Source of the DNA: Glandiceps talaboti
Taxonomy: Eukaryota > Hemichordata > Enteropneusta > Spengelidae
Length of the DNA: 64,000 nucleotides
Direction of reading: 5' to 3'
NCBI RefSeq assembly: GCF_964340395.1
Contig: NC_135556.1
Location: 921,001 to 985,000 of the forward strand
Positions 1-10,298 of this stretch are shown one piece after another. Made by a program: the position numbers and the translations under genes. The notes under the pieces were generated by a model that saw only the letters and a list, made by a program, of their open reading frames with translations, did no database searches and was not told the DNA's origin. Each line of letters begins with the position of its first letter. The stretch's first letter is position 1.

Positions 1-1057
1 TGAAGATGACCTCGTTTGACGTCCGGGCGATTTTCCACAGCAACAACACAAGAGTTCTTGTGGTACTCACTAAAATCACACTTCAGACCCACTATAAAAG
101 TTTGATGTTTTCAGATAAACTGTATCTTGTGATTAATTCTATATTGTCGTGCAATTTGGAATGACAGTGAACCAGAATGAAGACAACTCGTTTTTCGTAT
201 CTTTTCCCGTTTTACATGTAAATCCGAAAAGGTTCTCTCTGGTCATGTCAGTGGTTAGCCCTGCTTACATACGACAGGCGAAGCACAAGTCTATATTGCT
301 GACTTGACTCTAAACAAATAGTAGGGACAGTTGTCAGAATCGAGTCCCGGATTACTCCATATGCAAGCACGACTAGTCAGTGATCATACTGGGACTGCTT
401 TGAGTACGAACAAAGTGAGGCATGTTGAGGTAATTTGTTGAGAATTATAAATATTGCGAAATGTCAAGTACAAGGTTTAAATACAATGGAATGATGAAAA
501 AAATTGGCCGAGTCTGCTGACAGGCGCCGGTCACAAGAAACTTCGTAAATTAAAATATCAGACGATGTTATGTCTACTACAACTTACTAGTACAAGTTGA
601 ACGTTGTTGACTTGGTAAATTTGTTAGAAAATTGAAATTCGAATTGCCTCAAAATTATTTTAGATCCCTAGTTTATTTCATTCATCATTAAAATTTTCCA
701 GGGTTAAAGCTGTAAGACACTGGAATTATTTATAGCCAACCTCAAAATCCTTTTTTTCTTTTTCTTGTGTGCATTTCCCAGTCATTATTTTTCTGAGATT
801 TTGTGTAATTTTTCATAACAGTAGATTTTTTAAATAAAATGGTGACTATGGTATAAAAGTACAATACATTACCAACTTTCTGTGTAAAATGTGTTTTATA
901 GTGAGACATCATATGAAACCACTAACCACTTTATTACATCGCTAAAACAAAACTGCATAGTGAAGAGCTGAAGAACTGAACCACTTCTACATATTACCAA
1001 AATAAAAAATTAAATTAAAAACAACAGCGGAGCTATTCTGACTGATAGGTCGCTTGT
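1..1057 (+). repeat. Dispersed repeat family A, 3' part (cut by window start)
   Basis: Noncoding dispersed repeat. The same sequence recurs at about 41890-42701, 13200-13697 and, inverted, from 55211. This copy ends with the family's constant terminus, which reads AGCGGAGCTATTCTGACYGA and then TAGGTCGCTTGT. GACC-GATA-GGTC at the end can form a small hairpin (this copy has GACT). No ORF of interest. The 5' part lies before the window. Confidence 0.8.
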
Positions 1058-1125
1058 TTTTAGTTTTAATGAGTAATTTGCATAATTAGTGATTCCCTTA
1101 CAGAAGGCATTCAGTTTAAATCTGG
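1058..1125 (+). repeat. Short dispersed repeat (family B tail)
   Basis: Contains TAATGAGTAATTTGCATAAT followed by TTAGTGATTCCCTTAC and GGCATTCAGTTTAAATCTGG. The same tail is found at 38430-38500, 38500-38570, 39063-39085 and about 24430-24465, so it is a dispersed repeat end. Noncoding. Confidence 0.65.
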
Positions 1126-1187
1126 TGTATACCTGAAATCATTATGTTGATGGATGAAACTAAACTAAAATGATTTGCTTCTTCTAG

Positions 1188-1292
1188 AATTGCTGATGTG
1201 GATGATACCAGACTAAGTGATGATTACCTTGATAGTAGGTACATTGAAGATTGTGTCAAACAGAACAGACTGCTGACAATTGAGTCATACAG
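1188..1292 (+). CDS. TERF2IP: RAP1/TERF2IP exon: C-terminal part of BRCT domain
   Basis: A 105-nt internal exon bounded by a pyrimidine-rich acceptor (CTTCTTCTAG) and a GTAAAT donor. It reads IADVDDTRLSDDYLDSRYIE and continues DCVKQNRLLTIESYR. The YI-DCV-N-L--E-YR pattern matches the end of the BRCT domain of animal RAP1 (TERF2IP), a shelterin subunit that binds TRF2 at telomeres and also has non-telomeric roles. The exon ends two bases into a codon. The first base of the exon at 43287 completes an Arg codon and continues directly into the Myb domain, as in vertebrate RAP1 where BRCT precedes Myb. The first BRCT exons must lie upstream of the window. The identification rests on family knowledge plus splice phase; the splice itself is inferred. 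Confidence 0.85.
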
Positions 1293-1389
1293 GTAAATAA
1301 CATTATGAAGTGTAAACTTGTCCAAAGAACTCTGTGATATGTGAGTGACACTGACAGTATGTGTATGTATTCTGACAGCATTTACACAA

Positions 1390-2473
1390 GTGGTTGCAGT
1401 GTTTTCTGCAGCCATACAGTGGTTGTAGTGTTCTGTACAGCCATACAGGGGTTGTATTGTTGTCTACAGCCATACAGTGGTTGTAGTGTTCTCTACAGCC
1501 ATACACTGTAAAATGATACAGTGGCTGTAGTGTTCTCTGCAGACATACAGTGGTTGTAGTGTTCTCTACAGCCATACAGTGGTTGTAGTGTTCTCTGCAG
1601 ACATACAGTGGTTGTAGTGTTCTCTACAGCCATACAGTGGTTGTAGTGTTCTCTGCAGACATACAGTGGTTGTAGTGTTCTCTACAGCCATACAGTGTTT
1701 GTAGTGTTCTCTGCAGCCATGCAGTGATTGTAGTGTTCTCTACAGCCATACAGTGGTTGTAGTGTTCTCTGCAGACATACAGTGGTTGTAGTGTTCTCTA
1801 CAGCCATACAGTGGTTGTAGTGTTCTCTGCAGACATACAGTGGTTGTAGTGTTCTCTACAGCCATACAGTGGTTGTAGTGTTCTCTGAAGACATACAGTG
1901 GTTGTAGTGTTCTCTGCAGCCATACAGTGATTGTAGTGTTCTCTACAGCCATACACTGATACAGTGGTTGTAGTGTTCTCTACAGCCATACAGTGGTTGT
2001 AGTGTTCTCTGCAGACATACAGTGGTTGTAGTGTTCTCTACAGCCATACAGTGGTTGTAGTGTTCTCTACAGCCATACAGTGGTTGTAGTGTTCTCTGAA
2101 GACATACAGTGGTTGTAGTGTTCTCTGCAGCCATACAGTGATTGTAGTGTTCTCTACAGCCATACACTGATACAGTGGTTGTAGTGTTCTCTGCAGCCAT
2201 ACAGTGGTTGTAGTGTTCTCTGCAGCCATACAGTGGTTGTAGTGTTCTCTGCAGACATACAGTGGTTGTAGTGTTCTCTACAGCCATACAGTGGTTGTAG
2301 TGTTCTCTACAGCCATACAGTGGTTGTAGTGTTCTCTGAAGACATACAGTGGTTGTAGTGTTCTCTGCAGCCATACAGTGATTGTAGTGTTCTCTACAGC
2401 CATACACTGATACAGTGGTTGTAGTGTTCTCTGCAGCCATACAGTGGTTGTAGTGTTCTCTGCAGACATACAG
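1390..2473. repeat. 29-bp satellite array, left part
   Basis: About 37 head-to-tail copies of a 29-bp unit (CAGTGGTTGTAGTGTTCTCT plus ACAGCCATA) with variants GCAGACATA, GCAGCCATA and GAAGACATA. A higher-order period of 240 bp is visible between 2099 and 2339, where the GAAGAC variant and the CACTGATACAGTGG junction recur together. Because 29 is not a multiple of 3, all three frames give long repetitive open frames; these are not genes. The array begins about 100 bp after the RAP1 exon donor and is interrupted by the LTR retrotransposon. Confidence 0.95.
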
Positions 2474-2711
2474 CGCCAGTACATGGCTTCGTACATTAGC
2501 CAGTACGTTAGTTTGTTTGACAGTTGACCTTTCCACAAGGTCACCTCTCTTGTTTACTGCGCACGCTCAGCATCTTAGCGCGCCATTGTTTTCTGTTGTA
2601 AATTCCCTTGGGTTTGGAACTCTGTAATAAACCGTTCCATATTCATCCGACATTTCGTGTCTGGTTGTCGTCTCAGCGTTATTGGTATTAGTGAACTCAT
2701 CCACATTGGCG
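2474..2711 (+). repeat. 5' LTR (238 bp)
   Basis: Directly repeated at 8116-8353 without a difference that I can see. Termini are CGCCAGTACATGG and CCACATTGGCG. An AATAAA polyadenylation signal lies at 2626-2631. The left flank ends in CAG (2471-2473). No convincing TATA box was found. Confidence 0.95.
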
Positions 2712-2729
2712 TGGCGGCAGCTCCGATCG
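2712..2729 (+). other. Candidate primer-binding site
   Basis: TGGCGGCAGCTCCGATCG starts immediately after the LTR. It begins with TGG, the complement of a tRNA CCA end, as expected for minus-strand priming. I cannot assign the tRNA from memory. Confidence 0.6.
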
Positions 2730-2886
2730 TTCCTTACGTCATCGAGAGTCAATACGGACAATTTCCGACTCAATTTCCATACAACGCAAGGTAAGACGTC
2801 TGCACGTATACAGTGTACAGCCAGTCAGTTCACATATGTAACTGGAAAACACGCATTGTCTTCAATTACCCGTACTTACATCCAGC

Positions 2887-5800
2887 ATGGCAAGTTTACA
2901 ACGAGCTCCAAAACAGTGGTGCCTAAATAAGTCAGAGACAATTACATCATTTGAAAGTTGGCGTCAGAACCTGATATATACCCTGTCCTTGGACAACAAT
3001 TTCACCGAATTTCTGGCTGAAGGCTTTCAGTGGAAAAAGAAAACCAAAACTATCGCACATAGGGGACTCACCGACGATGGTGCACCAATCGACGAAGCCA
3101 AACGCCGTACTGCACAACAAAAAGCTTCTGCCCTTGAACTTATGTTGGGTCAAATTGCGAATTTTTGTCCAATTATTGCCCGTAATACCATCGTTCAGAA
3201 ATCGACATCAATTGACTGTATTTGGCAGACCATACGTCTGCACTATGGTTTCCAGTCAACAGGCGCACACCTCCTTGACTTTGCCAACATCCAACTAGAA
3301 CCAGAGGAGAGACCAGAGGACCTCTTTCAACGAATAACAGCGTTTGTGGAAGACAATTTATTACGCACGGGCAGCAACATCACACACCACGATGAGGCTC
3401 CTACCGAGGATGAAGAGTTGTCACCATCACTTGAAAATTACATTGTCTTACACTGGCTCCAGCTTATCCATAAAGATCTCCCCAGGTTAGTGAAACAACG
3501 TTATGGCACCGAACTAAGAACTCGCACTCTTGCATCCATAAAACCAGAAATATCTATGGCTTTAACATCACTTCTAGACGAGATACGCTCTACTGAAGAT
3601 GCCACAGTAATGCGCACTGCCATGTCACGTCCATACCATAATAATAACAATAATTCTTCACGGCCTCGCTCATCCTTCAAGCCTAGAGTGAAACCTAAAT
3701 ATGAACACAAACATCGTTCTTGTCCACTATGTAAACAAGCCGGCCGTCCAGACAAACACTTCCTAAGTGAATGTGAATTCTTACCCGACAGTGATCGTAA
3801 GTTCATAACAAGAGCTCGTCTGATTGCAAACATTATCGACGAAGACGTAGGAGAGGATAGTCAAAGTGATGATGAGTGTTCCCGACATGACAGTGGTGAC
3901 ACAACTTCAGCTGGTGTACTTCGCGTAAAAGTCCGTCAGTCCCCATACCTGGACACATACTATGGCTACCAGACCGTTCGGCTAACCATCGACAGCGGTG
4001 CAACAGGCAATATGATCCGTCTATCAACCGCTAAGCGTCTGAACATACCTATCAAGCCAAGCTCACAATCTGCCCACCAAGCCGACGGATCCTCACCCCT
4101 CAATATCGTTGGTGAAACCAAGTTCACTGTAACGCGTGATGACTCAGAGTTCGTATTTGAAGGCCTCGTGACCGACAACCTCGACGTCGACATGCTTGCA
4201 GGTACTCCCTTCATGGAAGCCAATGACATCGGTGTTCGCCCTGCAAAACGTCAAATATCGCTTGGAAACGGCACGGTTTACACTTACGGCTCCTCTGACA
4301 GCCACAAACATGCCATTCGTCGCGCACATATACTTCGTGCCCCTGCAAAATCCACCACAGTGTGGCCCGGGGACTTCATAGAAATAGCACTACCAGTAGA
4401 GCTCCAACACACTGACAGTACTTTTGCACTTGAACCGCGGACGGACACCCCATTGAACAACAATCGCTCTCCTGTAAAAGCATGGCCCGAACCAGACATC
4501 TATGCTAGCTTGTCTGGCAAAATTCGCATACCAAACTTATCAAAGGCACCACAAACTTTGAAACGCAACGAGCACTTCTGCCAAGTCCGTCCTGTCTTCA
4601 TTCCCCCAACCGACAGCAACGATACAGTCACCTCATCTGCCAAGGAAATACCGAGCAGTAAAACCACCAGCTTGCATTCCTCCACTATTATCCTCGACCC
4701 TGATAGCATTCTCACCCAGCCTCAAGTAGACAAGTTCCACACTACACACCTAGACTTCGACGAAGTATTCAACCCATCTATAAAATGCTACAATGGAAGA
4801 TCAGGTCCATTTAAAGCCACTGTAAACATGGGACCAGTTCAACCACCACAACGTAAGGGACGTCTCCCCCAGTACTCGCGCAACAAGCTCACTGAATTAC
4901 AGCACAAGTTCGACGAACTAGAGAACATGGGAGTTTTCGCCAAACCTGAAGACCTACAGGTGAATGTTGAATACATAAATCCTTCATTTCTAGTAAAAAA
5001 AAGCAATGGAGGCACTCGACTCGTCACCGCCTTCGCTGACGTAGGGCGCTATAGCAAACCACAACCGTCCCTCATGCCAGACGTAGACAGCACGCTACGA
5101 CAGATAGCCCAATGGAAGTATATCATCACAACTGACCTTACCAAGGCATTCTACCAGATCCCGCTATCCCGCGACTCACTAAAATACTGCGGTGTTGCCA
5201 CCCCGTTTCGTGGTGTCCGCGTCTACACACGTTCGGCCATGGGAATGCCTGGCTCGGAAACTGCTCTCGAGGAGATGATGTGCCGTGTACTAGGCGACCT
5301 CCTTGCAGAGGGGTCAATAGCAAAACTGGCTGATGACTTGTATTGCGGAGCCAACACTATCGATGAACTTTTAGACAACTGGAAACGCCTACTACAAGCC
5401 CTTCAAGCCAACGATTTACGCCTCTCACCAACTAAAACTGTCATTTGCCCAGCCACAGCCACTATCCTCGGTTGGGTTTGGAACCAAGGTACCATTCGTG
5501 CTAGCCAACATCGTATTGCCACATTATCATCTTGCAGTCCCCCAAGTAAAATTCAGGGCCTTCGCTCATTCATAGGGGCATATAAAGTTTTAGCAAGGGT
5601 CATACCGAAATGTGCTCACCTCCTTGCACCGCTCGATGAAGCAACAGCTGGTCACCAATCAAAAGACCCCGTCAATTGGACAGACAGCCTTCTCCACACA
5701 TTCCAATCCGCGCAAACTTCATTGTCATCAAACCGGACAATAACTCTACCACGCCCATCTGATCAACTTTGGATCATCACCGATGCCGCTGTCAAAAGCC

Positions 5801-6291
5801 ATGGGATTGGATCTATGCTCTATGTATCGCGCGGTGATAAGTTACGCTTAGCCGGTTTCTTCAGTGCGAAACTCCGTGGACGTCAAGCAACGTGGCTCCC
5901 ATGTGAAGTTGAGGCCCTCTCTATCGCCGTTGCAGTTAAACACTTCAGCCCTTACATCATTCAGTCCCACCACAAGCCCTGCATACTTACCGACAGTAAA
6001 CCATGCATGCAGGCTTATGAAAAGTTGTGTCGTGGAGAATTCTCTGCTAGTCCTCGTGTGACCACATTTCTGTCTGCCGTTAGCCGATATCAGGCGTCCG
6101 TCACCTTGCTGGCTCCGAAAACATACCGTCTGACTTTGCAAGCCGTAACGCTGAAGAGTGTAACACCCCGTCATGCCAAGTCTGTGTATTCGTACAACAA
6201 ACAGAGGATTCAACTGTTAGATCCCTTTCTATTAGCGATATCACCTCAGGTAATGTCAAATTACCTTTCACCAACAGAAAAGCCTGGCTGA
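2887..6291 (+). CDS. Retrotransposon Gag-protease-reverse transcriptase-RNase H polyprotein
   Basis: An 1134-residue frame starting at the first good ATG after the leader. The Gag part occupies roughly residues 1-300 and ends in a zinc knuckle CX2CX8HX4C (residues 279-296), which binds the element's RNA. The aspartic protease active site DSGATG is at about 369. Reverse transcriptase shows [13 protein letters not shown] (D750) and the catalytic box LADDLY (DD at 816-817), where most Ty3 elements have Y-X-D-D. RNase H has D966, E1009 and D1036. The frame ends prematurely: from about residue 1070 the protein no longer looks like an RNase H end, while the frame starting at 6084 continues with a plausible pol sequence. 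This is therefore a frame change (mutation or programmed shift), not the natural C-terminus. Role: self-copying of the element in the cytoplasm. Confidence 0.93.
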   Translation: MASLQRAPKQWCLNKSETITSFESWRQNLIYTLSLDNNFTEFLAEGFQWKKKTKTIAHRGLTDDGAPIDEAKRRTAQQKASALELMLGQIANFCPIIARNTIVQKSTSIDCIWQTIRLHYGFQSTGAHLLDFANIQLEPEERPEDLFQRITAFVEDNLLRTGSNITHHDEAPTEDEELSPSLENYIVLHWLQLIHKDLPRLVKQRYGTELRTRTLASIKPEISMALTSLLDEIRSTEDATVMRTAMSRPYHNNNNNSSRPRSSFKPRVKPKYEHKHRSCPLCKQAGRPDKHFLSECEFLPDSDRKFITRARLIANIIDEDVGEDSQSDDECSRHDSGDTTSAGVLRVKVRQSPYLDTYYGYQTVRLTIDSGATGNMIRLSTAKRLNIPIKPSSQSAHQADGSSPLNIVGETKFTVTRDDSEFVFEGLVTDNLDVDMLAGTPFMEANDIGVRPAKRQISLGNGTVYTYGSSDSHKHAIRRAHILRAPAKSTTVWPGDFIEIALPVELQHTDSTFALEPRTDTPLNNNRSPVKAWPEPDIYASLSGKIRIPNLSKAPQTLKRNEHFCQVRPVFIPPTDSNDTVTSSAKEIPSSKTTSLHSSTIILDPDSILTQPQVDKFHTTHLDFDEVFNPSIKCYNGRSGPFKATVNMGPVQPPQRKGRLPQYSRNKLTELQHKFDELENMGVFAKPEDLQVNVEYINPSFLVKKSNGGTRLVTAFADVGRYSKPQPSLMPDVDSTLRQIAQWKYIITTDLTKAFYQIPLSRDSLKYCGVATPFRGVRVYTRSAMGMPGSETALEEMMCRVLGDLLAEGSIAKLADDLYCGANTIDELLDNWKRLLQALQANDLRLSPTKTVICPATATILGWVWNQGTIRASQHRIATLSSCSPPSKIQGLRSFIGAYKVLARVIPKCAHLLAPLDEATAGHQSKDPVNWTDSLLHTFQSAQTSLSSNRTITLPRPSDQLWIITDAAVKSHGIGSMLYVSRGDKLRLAGFFSAKLRGRQATWLPCEVEALSIAVAVKHFSPYIIQSHHKPCILTDSKPCMQAYEKLCRGEFSASPRVTTFLSAVSRYQASVTLLAPKTYRLTLQAVTLKSVTPRHAKSVYSYNKQRIQLLDPFLLAISPQVMSNYLSPTEKPG

Positions 6292-6383
6292 ACATACAAT
6301 CAGAGTGTCCAGACCTACGTAGGACACACGCACATCTGACACAGGGCACCCGTCCATCAAAGAAACTTACCAATATCAAGGAC

Positions 6384-7865
6384 GTGAAGCGATACCTTAA
6401 CAACGTCACAATCGCAAGAGATGGTTTACTCGTTGTCAAAACCACCGACCCGTTCTCCCCGCAGCGTGAGCGTATTGTCATACCGCGCCAAGTCTTAGAT
6501 GGTTTGATTACCGCCATCCACATTCGCCTCAACCATCCATCCAGTCACCAAATGAAGAAGATCATACATCGGTACTTCTACGCGCTCGACATGGACAAGT
6601 CAGTCCAACAGACATCTATATCCTGTCATCACTGTGCCTCCCTCAACAAGGTCCCCCACAACGTCATCGAACAGTCCACCACACACCCACCAGAGGCTGT
6701 AGACATCTCCTTCTCCGCCGATATAATCAAACGCGAACGCCAGCTCGTACTTGTACTCCGCGAAAGCGTCACATCATTTACCACAGCCAGTCTTGTTCAA
6801 AATGAACGCCACGACACACTCCGCGACGCCCTCATCCAACTCTGCATTGAACTGCGACCCCTCGATGGGCCACCAGCGGTTATCCGTACCGACCCTGCTC
6901 CAGGTTTCTCTACCCTAGTGAACGATGACCTCCTCCGTAAGTACCACATATCAATAGAAATTGGGCGCACTAAGAATCGCAATAAAAACCCAATCGCGGA
7001 CAGGGCTATTCAAGAAATTCATGACGAACTCTTGCGCCAAGACCCGTTATGTGCAACTATCACACCACTTTCTCTTTCCACCGCAGTTGCAACCATCAAC
7101 ACTCGCATCCGCTCAAGAGGCTTGTCAGCACGCGAAATGTGGACACAGAGGGATCAGTTTAACCACTCACAACTCCCCATCAATGATCGCAAACTAATCA
7201 TTGACCAACACTCTCAGCGCCTCGCGAACCACCGGTCCAGCGAAAGTTCAAAGACTCCCTTAGGCAAGTCCCCGACAGCTCCACCACTCGAAGTCGGAGA
7301 TCTAGTTTATCTACATACAGACCGCAACAAAACAAACGCCCGTGATCGCTATCTGGTCACCAGTGTCGACTACCCATGGTGCAACATTCACAAGTTCCGC
7401 GGCAGCCAACTCCGTAGCACTTCCTACCGCGTCAAACAGTCCGAATGTTACAGCGTGCCCACACCCTCAACGGTACATCACCACTGTTTCAACCACCACT
7501 ACGACACAACTGAAGAAGAGCATGGCCATCCTTACCTCCCTCCACCGGACACACCAAAAATACCCCACGAACTTTCACCACCAACACATAGTCAAGACCT
7601 TAGTCCCAAACCAGCGACCAGTGACACTAGCACTCTAACTATCCCACCAAGTTCGCAAGAACCCTCAGCAATTGACACCGATGTTGGGCGACCTCGCCCC
7701 TCCATAGAACACTCCGCGAACAGTTCAACAAATTGTACAGCTACGCACCCTGTCGGTGAAACCACGTCTGAGCAAGTGCATCCTGCTGACGCAGCTATAA
7801 CGAGCCGTCCGTCCCGCAAACGCCGTCCTCCAGCTCATTTAAAGGACTTTATTTTAGATTTCTGA
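6384..7865 (+). CDS. Retrotransposon integrase (downstream pol frame)
   Basis: A 493-residue frame from the first ATG at 6384. The frame is open from 6084 and is probably reached from the gag-pol frame rather than started here. It has an HHCC zinc-binding module (H51, H55, C81, C84) and an RNase H-fold integrase core with D113 (FSADII) and D170 (IRTDPAPGF). The third acidic position falls in NPIADRAIQE. Related elements generally carry Glu where this copy has Asp (D206), with E211 nearby. The last ~130 residues are Pro/Ser/Thr-rich, end RPSRKRRPPAHLKDF and show no clear chromodomain. Integrase joins the cDNA to the chromosome. The frame stops 250 bp before the 3' LTR. Confidence 0.9.
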   Translation: MKRYLNNVTIARDGLLVVKTTDPFSPQRERIVIPRQVLDGLITAIHIRLNHPSSHQMKKIIHRYFYALDMDKSVQQTSISCHHCASLNKVPHNVIEQSTTHPPEAVDISFSADIIKRERQLVLVLRESVTSFTTASLVQNERHDTLRDALIQLCIELRPLDGPPAVIRTDPAPGFSTLVNDDLLRKYHISIEIGRTKNRNKNPIADRAIQEIHDELLRQDPLCATITPLSLSTAVATINTRIRSRGLSAREMWTQRDQFNHSQLPINDRKLIIDQHSQRLANHRSSESSKTPLGKSPTAPPLEVGDLVYLHTDRNKTNARDRYLVTSVDYPWCNIHKFRGSQLRSTSYRVKQSECYSVPTPSTVHHHCFNHHYDTTEEEHGHPYLPPPDTPKIPHELSPPTHSQDLSPKPATSDTSTLTIPPSSQEPSAIDTDVGRPRPSIEHSANSSTNCTATHPVGETTSEQVHPADAAITSRPSRKRRPPAHLKDFILDF

Positions 7866-8096
7866 TATTTCATGCATGTAAATTATTGTCAGTGTTCACA
7901 GGCCACACTGCGGACCTCTTGGACCCATTTTGTGTGTGACTTTTTCATTAACATTTGAACTGTTTACAAGGTTTTAAGGAGAACCCTTTTTTACTTTACT
8001 TCAAGTGTATGCATTTTCTAGGATTATCCTTCAGTAGTCTGCATGCTATTGTTACACCCTATTTGCGCAGCTCCTTGACTCTATTGTTTTTTTTTC
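7866..8096 (+). other. Retrotransposon 3' untranslated region
   Basis: Noncoding stretch between the integrase stop and the polypurine tract. A short open frame crosses it into the LTR but has no recognisable features. Confidence 0.7.
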
Positions 8097-8109
8097 AAAA
8101 AGAAGAAAG
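8097..8109 (+). other. Polypurine tract
   Basis: AAAAAGAAGAAAG lies 6 bp before the 3' LTR, in the position where plus-strand DNA synthesis is primed in LTR retrotransposons. Confidence 0.75.
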
Positions 8110-8115
8110 TAGTTA

Positions 8116-8353
8116 CGCCAGTACATGGCTTCGTACATTAGCCAGTACGTTAGTTTGTTTGACAGTTGACCTTTCCACAAGGTCACCTCTCTTGTTTACT
8201 GCGCACGCTCAGCATCTTAGCGCGCCATTGTTTTCTGTTGTAAATTCCCTTGGGTTTGGAACTCTGTAATAAACCGTTCCATATTCATCCGACATTTCGT
8301 GTCTGGTTGTCGTCTCAGCGTTATTGGTATTAGTGAACTCATCCACATTGGCG
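8116..8353 (+). repeat. 3' LTR (238 bp)
   Basis: Copy of 2474-2711, same length and termini (CGCCA...TGGCG). AATAAA at 8268-8273. The right flank begins CAGTGGTTG, in register with the satellite. Confidence 0.95.
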
Positions 8354-9690
8354 CAGTGGTTGTAGTGTTCTCTGCAGACATACAGTGGTTGTAGTGTTCT
8401 CTACAGCCATACAGTGGTTGTAGTGTTCTCTACAGCCATACAGTGGTTGTAGTGTTCTCTGAAGACATACAGTGGTTGTAGTGTTCTCTGCAGCCATACA
8501 GTGATTGTAGTGTTCTCTACAGCCATACACTGATACAGTGGTTGTAGTGTTCTCTGCAGCCATACAGTGGTTGTAGTGTTCTCTGCAGCCATACAGTGGT
8601 TGTAGTGTTCTCTGCAGACATACAGTGGTTGTAGTGTTCTCTACAGCCATACAGTGGTTGTAGTGTTCTCTACAGCCATACAGTGGTTGTAGTGTTCTCT
8701 GCAGACATACAGTGGTTGTAGTGTTCTCTACAGCCATACAGTGGTTGTAGTGTTCTCTGCAGACATACAGTGGCTGCAGTGTTCTCTGCAGCCATACAGT
8801 GGTTGTAGTGTTCTCTGCAGCCACACAGTGGTTGTAGTGTTTTCTGCAGACATACAGTGGTTGTAGTGTTCTCTGCAGACATACTGTGGTTGTAGTGTTC
8901 TTTGCAGCCATACAGGGGTTTAGTGTTCTCTGCAGCCATACAGGGGTTGTAGTGTTCTCTATAACCATACAGTGGTTGTAGTGTTCTCTGCAGACATACA
9001 ATGTACAGGGGTTGTAATGTTCTCTACAGCCATACAGTGGTTGTAGTGTTCTCTACAGCCACAGTGGTTGTAGTGTTCTCTACAGACATACTGTGGTTGT
9101 AATGTTCTCTACAGCCATACAGTGGTTGTAGTGTTCTCTGCAGACATACAGTGGTTGTAGTGTTCTCTACAGCAATACAGTGGTTGTAGTGTTTTCTGCA
9201 GACATACAGTGGTTGTAGTGTTCTCTACAGACATACAGTGGTTGTAGTGTTTTCTATAGCCATACACTGGTTGTAGTGTTTTCTGCAGAAATACAGTGGT
9301 TGCAGTGTTCTCTACAGACATACAGTGGTTGTAATGTTCTCTGAAGCCATACAGTGGTTGCAGTGTTCTCTATAGCCATACAGTGGTTGTAGTGTTCTCT
9401 GAAGCCATACACTGGTTGTAGTGTTCTCTGCAGACATACAGTGGTTGTAGTGTTCTCTACAGACATACAGTGGTTGTAGTGTTCTCTACAGCCATACAGG
9501 GGTTGTAGTGTTCTCTGCAGACATACAGTGGTTGTAGTGTTCTCTGAAGCCATACAGTGGTTGCAGTGTTCTCTATAGCCATACAGTGGTTGTAGTGTTC
9601 TCTGAAGCCATACAGTGGTTCTAGTGTTCTCTATAGCCATACAGTGGTTGTAGTGTTCTCTGCAGACATACAGTGGTTGTAGTGTTCTTT
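8354..9690. repeat. 29-bp satellite array, right part
   Basis: About 46 further copies of the 29-bp unit, continuing the array at 1390-2473. Units become more variable towards the right (GAAGCCATA, TATAGCCATA, ACAGACATA). The array ends in GTAGTGTTCTTTAACCC, where a TTAA tetranucleotide (9689-9692) joins unrelated sequence. All open frames across it are repeat artefacts. Confidence 0.95.
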
Positions 9691-9948
9691 AACCCTTTCA
9701 TCATGAGAACCTGATATACCGGAACATGCTAGGACACCCATGAGAAGCTAGTACATGTATACCGGGATGCCAAAGTTCATTCACCTATATCGCCGTAAAA
9801 CCATTCAACGGCAGCTATTGCTGCAAAATTTGCTGCCATAACTAGTTCCAAACATGCATATTAGCCTTGTTTATCTATACTGCCATTTTGAAACGTGTGA
9901 CAGCGAATAGTATCTGAAGAACGGCCCAAATAACAAGCGATCATATTT
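9691..9948. other. Noncoding spacer, possible TTAA-element end
   Basis: Starts AACCCTTTCATCATGAGAAC directly after the satellite. TTAACCCTTT resembles a piggyBac-type terminus, but no partner end was found. No gene seen. Confidence 0.35.
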
Positions 9949-10298
9949 TTAGCTCTGCTGTCAGCGAAAGCTGAAAGTGTAACTTTAGGTGGGTATAGGT
10001 ATACATGTAGGTGGGTATAGGTATAGAGGTATAAGTGATCATGCATGGTGTGTCCGTCAACTTTTTTTATTTTCATCATCTTCTCTTAAAGTGACTCAGA
10101 ATACTTCGATATTTGGGGAGGCTATTCACATTTGTTCATGCCAAGTTGATCTGTGCCATTTTCAATTTTTTTTTTCAAAAATGATATTTTCATCATCTCC
10201 TCAAATACTACTTGTCAGATTGCTTTGATATCTGGTGTGTCGATGAGCAGAGGGTAGCTTACTCAGATTTGTTAATTTCAAGTCAGCACATCTTCTTT
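9949..10298 (+). repeat. Outer family A copy, 5' piece (interrupted)
   Basis: Begins TTAGCTCTGCTGTCAGCGAA, the family A start, and stops after GTCAGCACATCTTCTTTT. In the copy at 39113 this sequence is followed by CTATTTTTGATG. Here that continuation appears only at 13698, after an entire second family A copy, so this copy was interrupted by a relative. Confidence 0.75.

Larger units (their letters stand above)
2474..8353 (+). mobile_element. Ty3-type LTR retrotransposon, complete, in the 29-bp satellite
   Basis: A 5880-bp element with two 238-bp LTRs that I read as identical, a TGG-starting primer site directly after the 5' LTR, a gag-PR-RT-RNase H frame, an integrase frame, and a polypurine tract before the 3' LTR. 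Domain order PR-RT-RH-IN places it with Ty3/Gypsy-like (Metaviridae-type) elements rather than Copia. The LTRs begin CGCCA and end TGGCG, a perfect inverted pair instead of the usual TG...CA. The satellite reads on in register across the insertion with CAG present on both sides, consistent with a 3-bp target duplication. Identical LTRs indicate a recent insertion. A single frame change near 6095 separates the two reading frames. Confidence 0.95.

Noticed and set aside
1943-2544. Long minus-strand frames of ENTTTTV / CREHYNHC repeats (up to 197 codons, also 8339-9640)
   Set aside because: They are translations of a 29-bp satellite in three frames; the repeat length is not a multiple of three and every frame is equally open.
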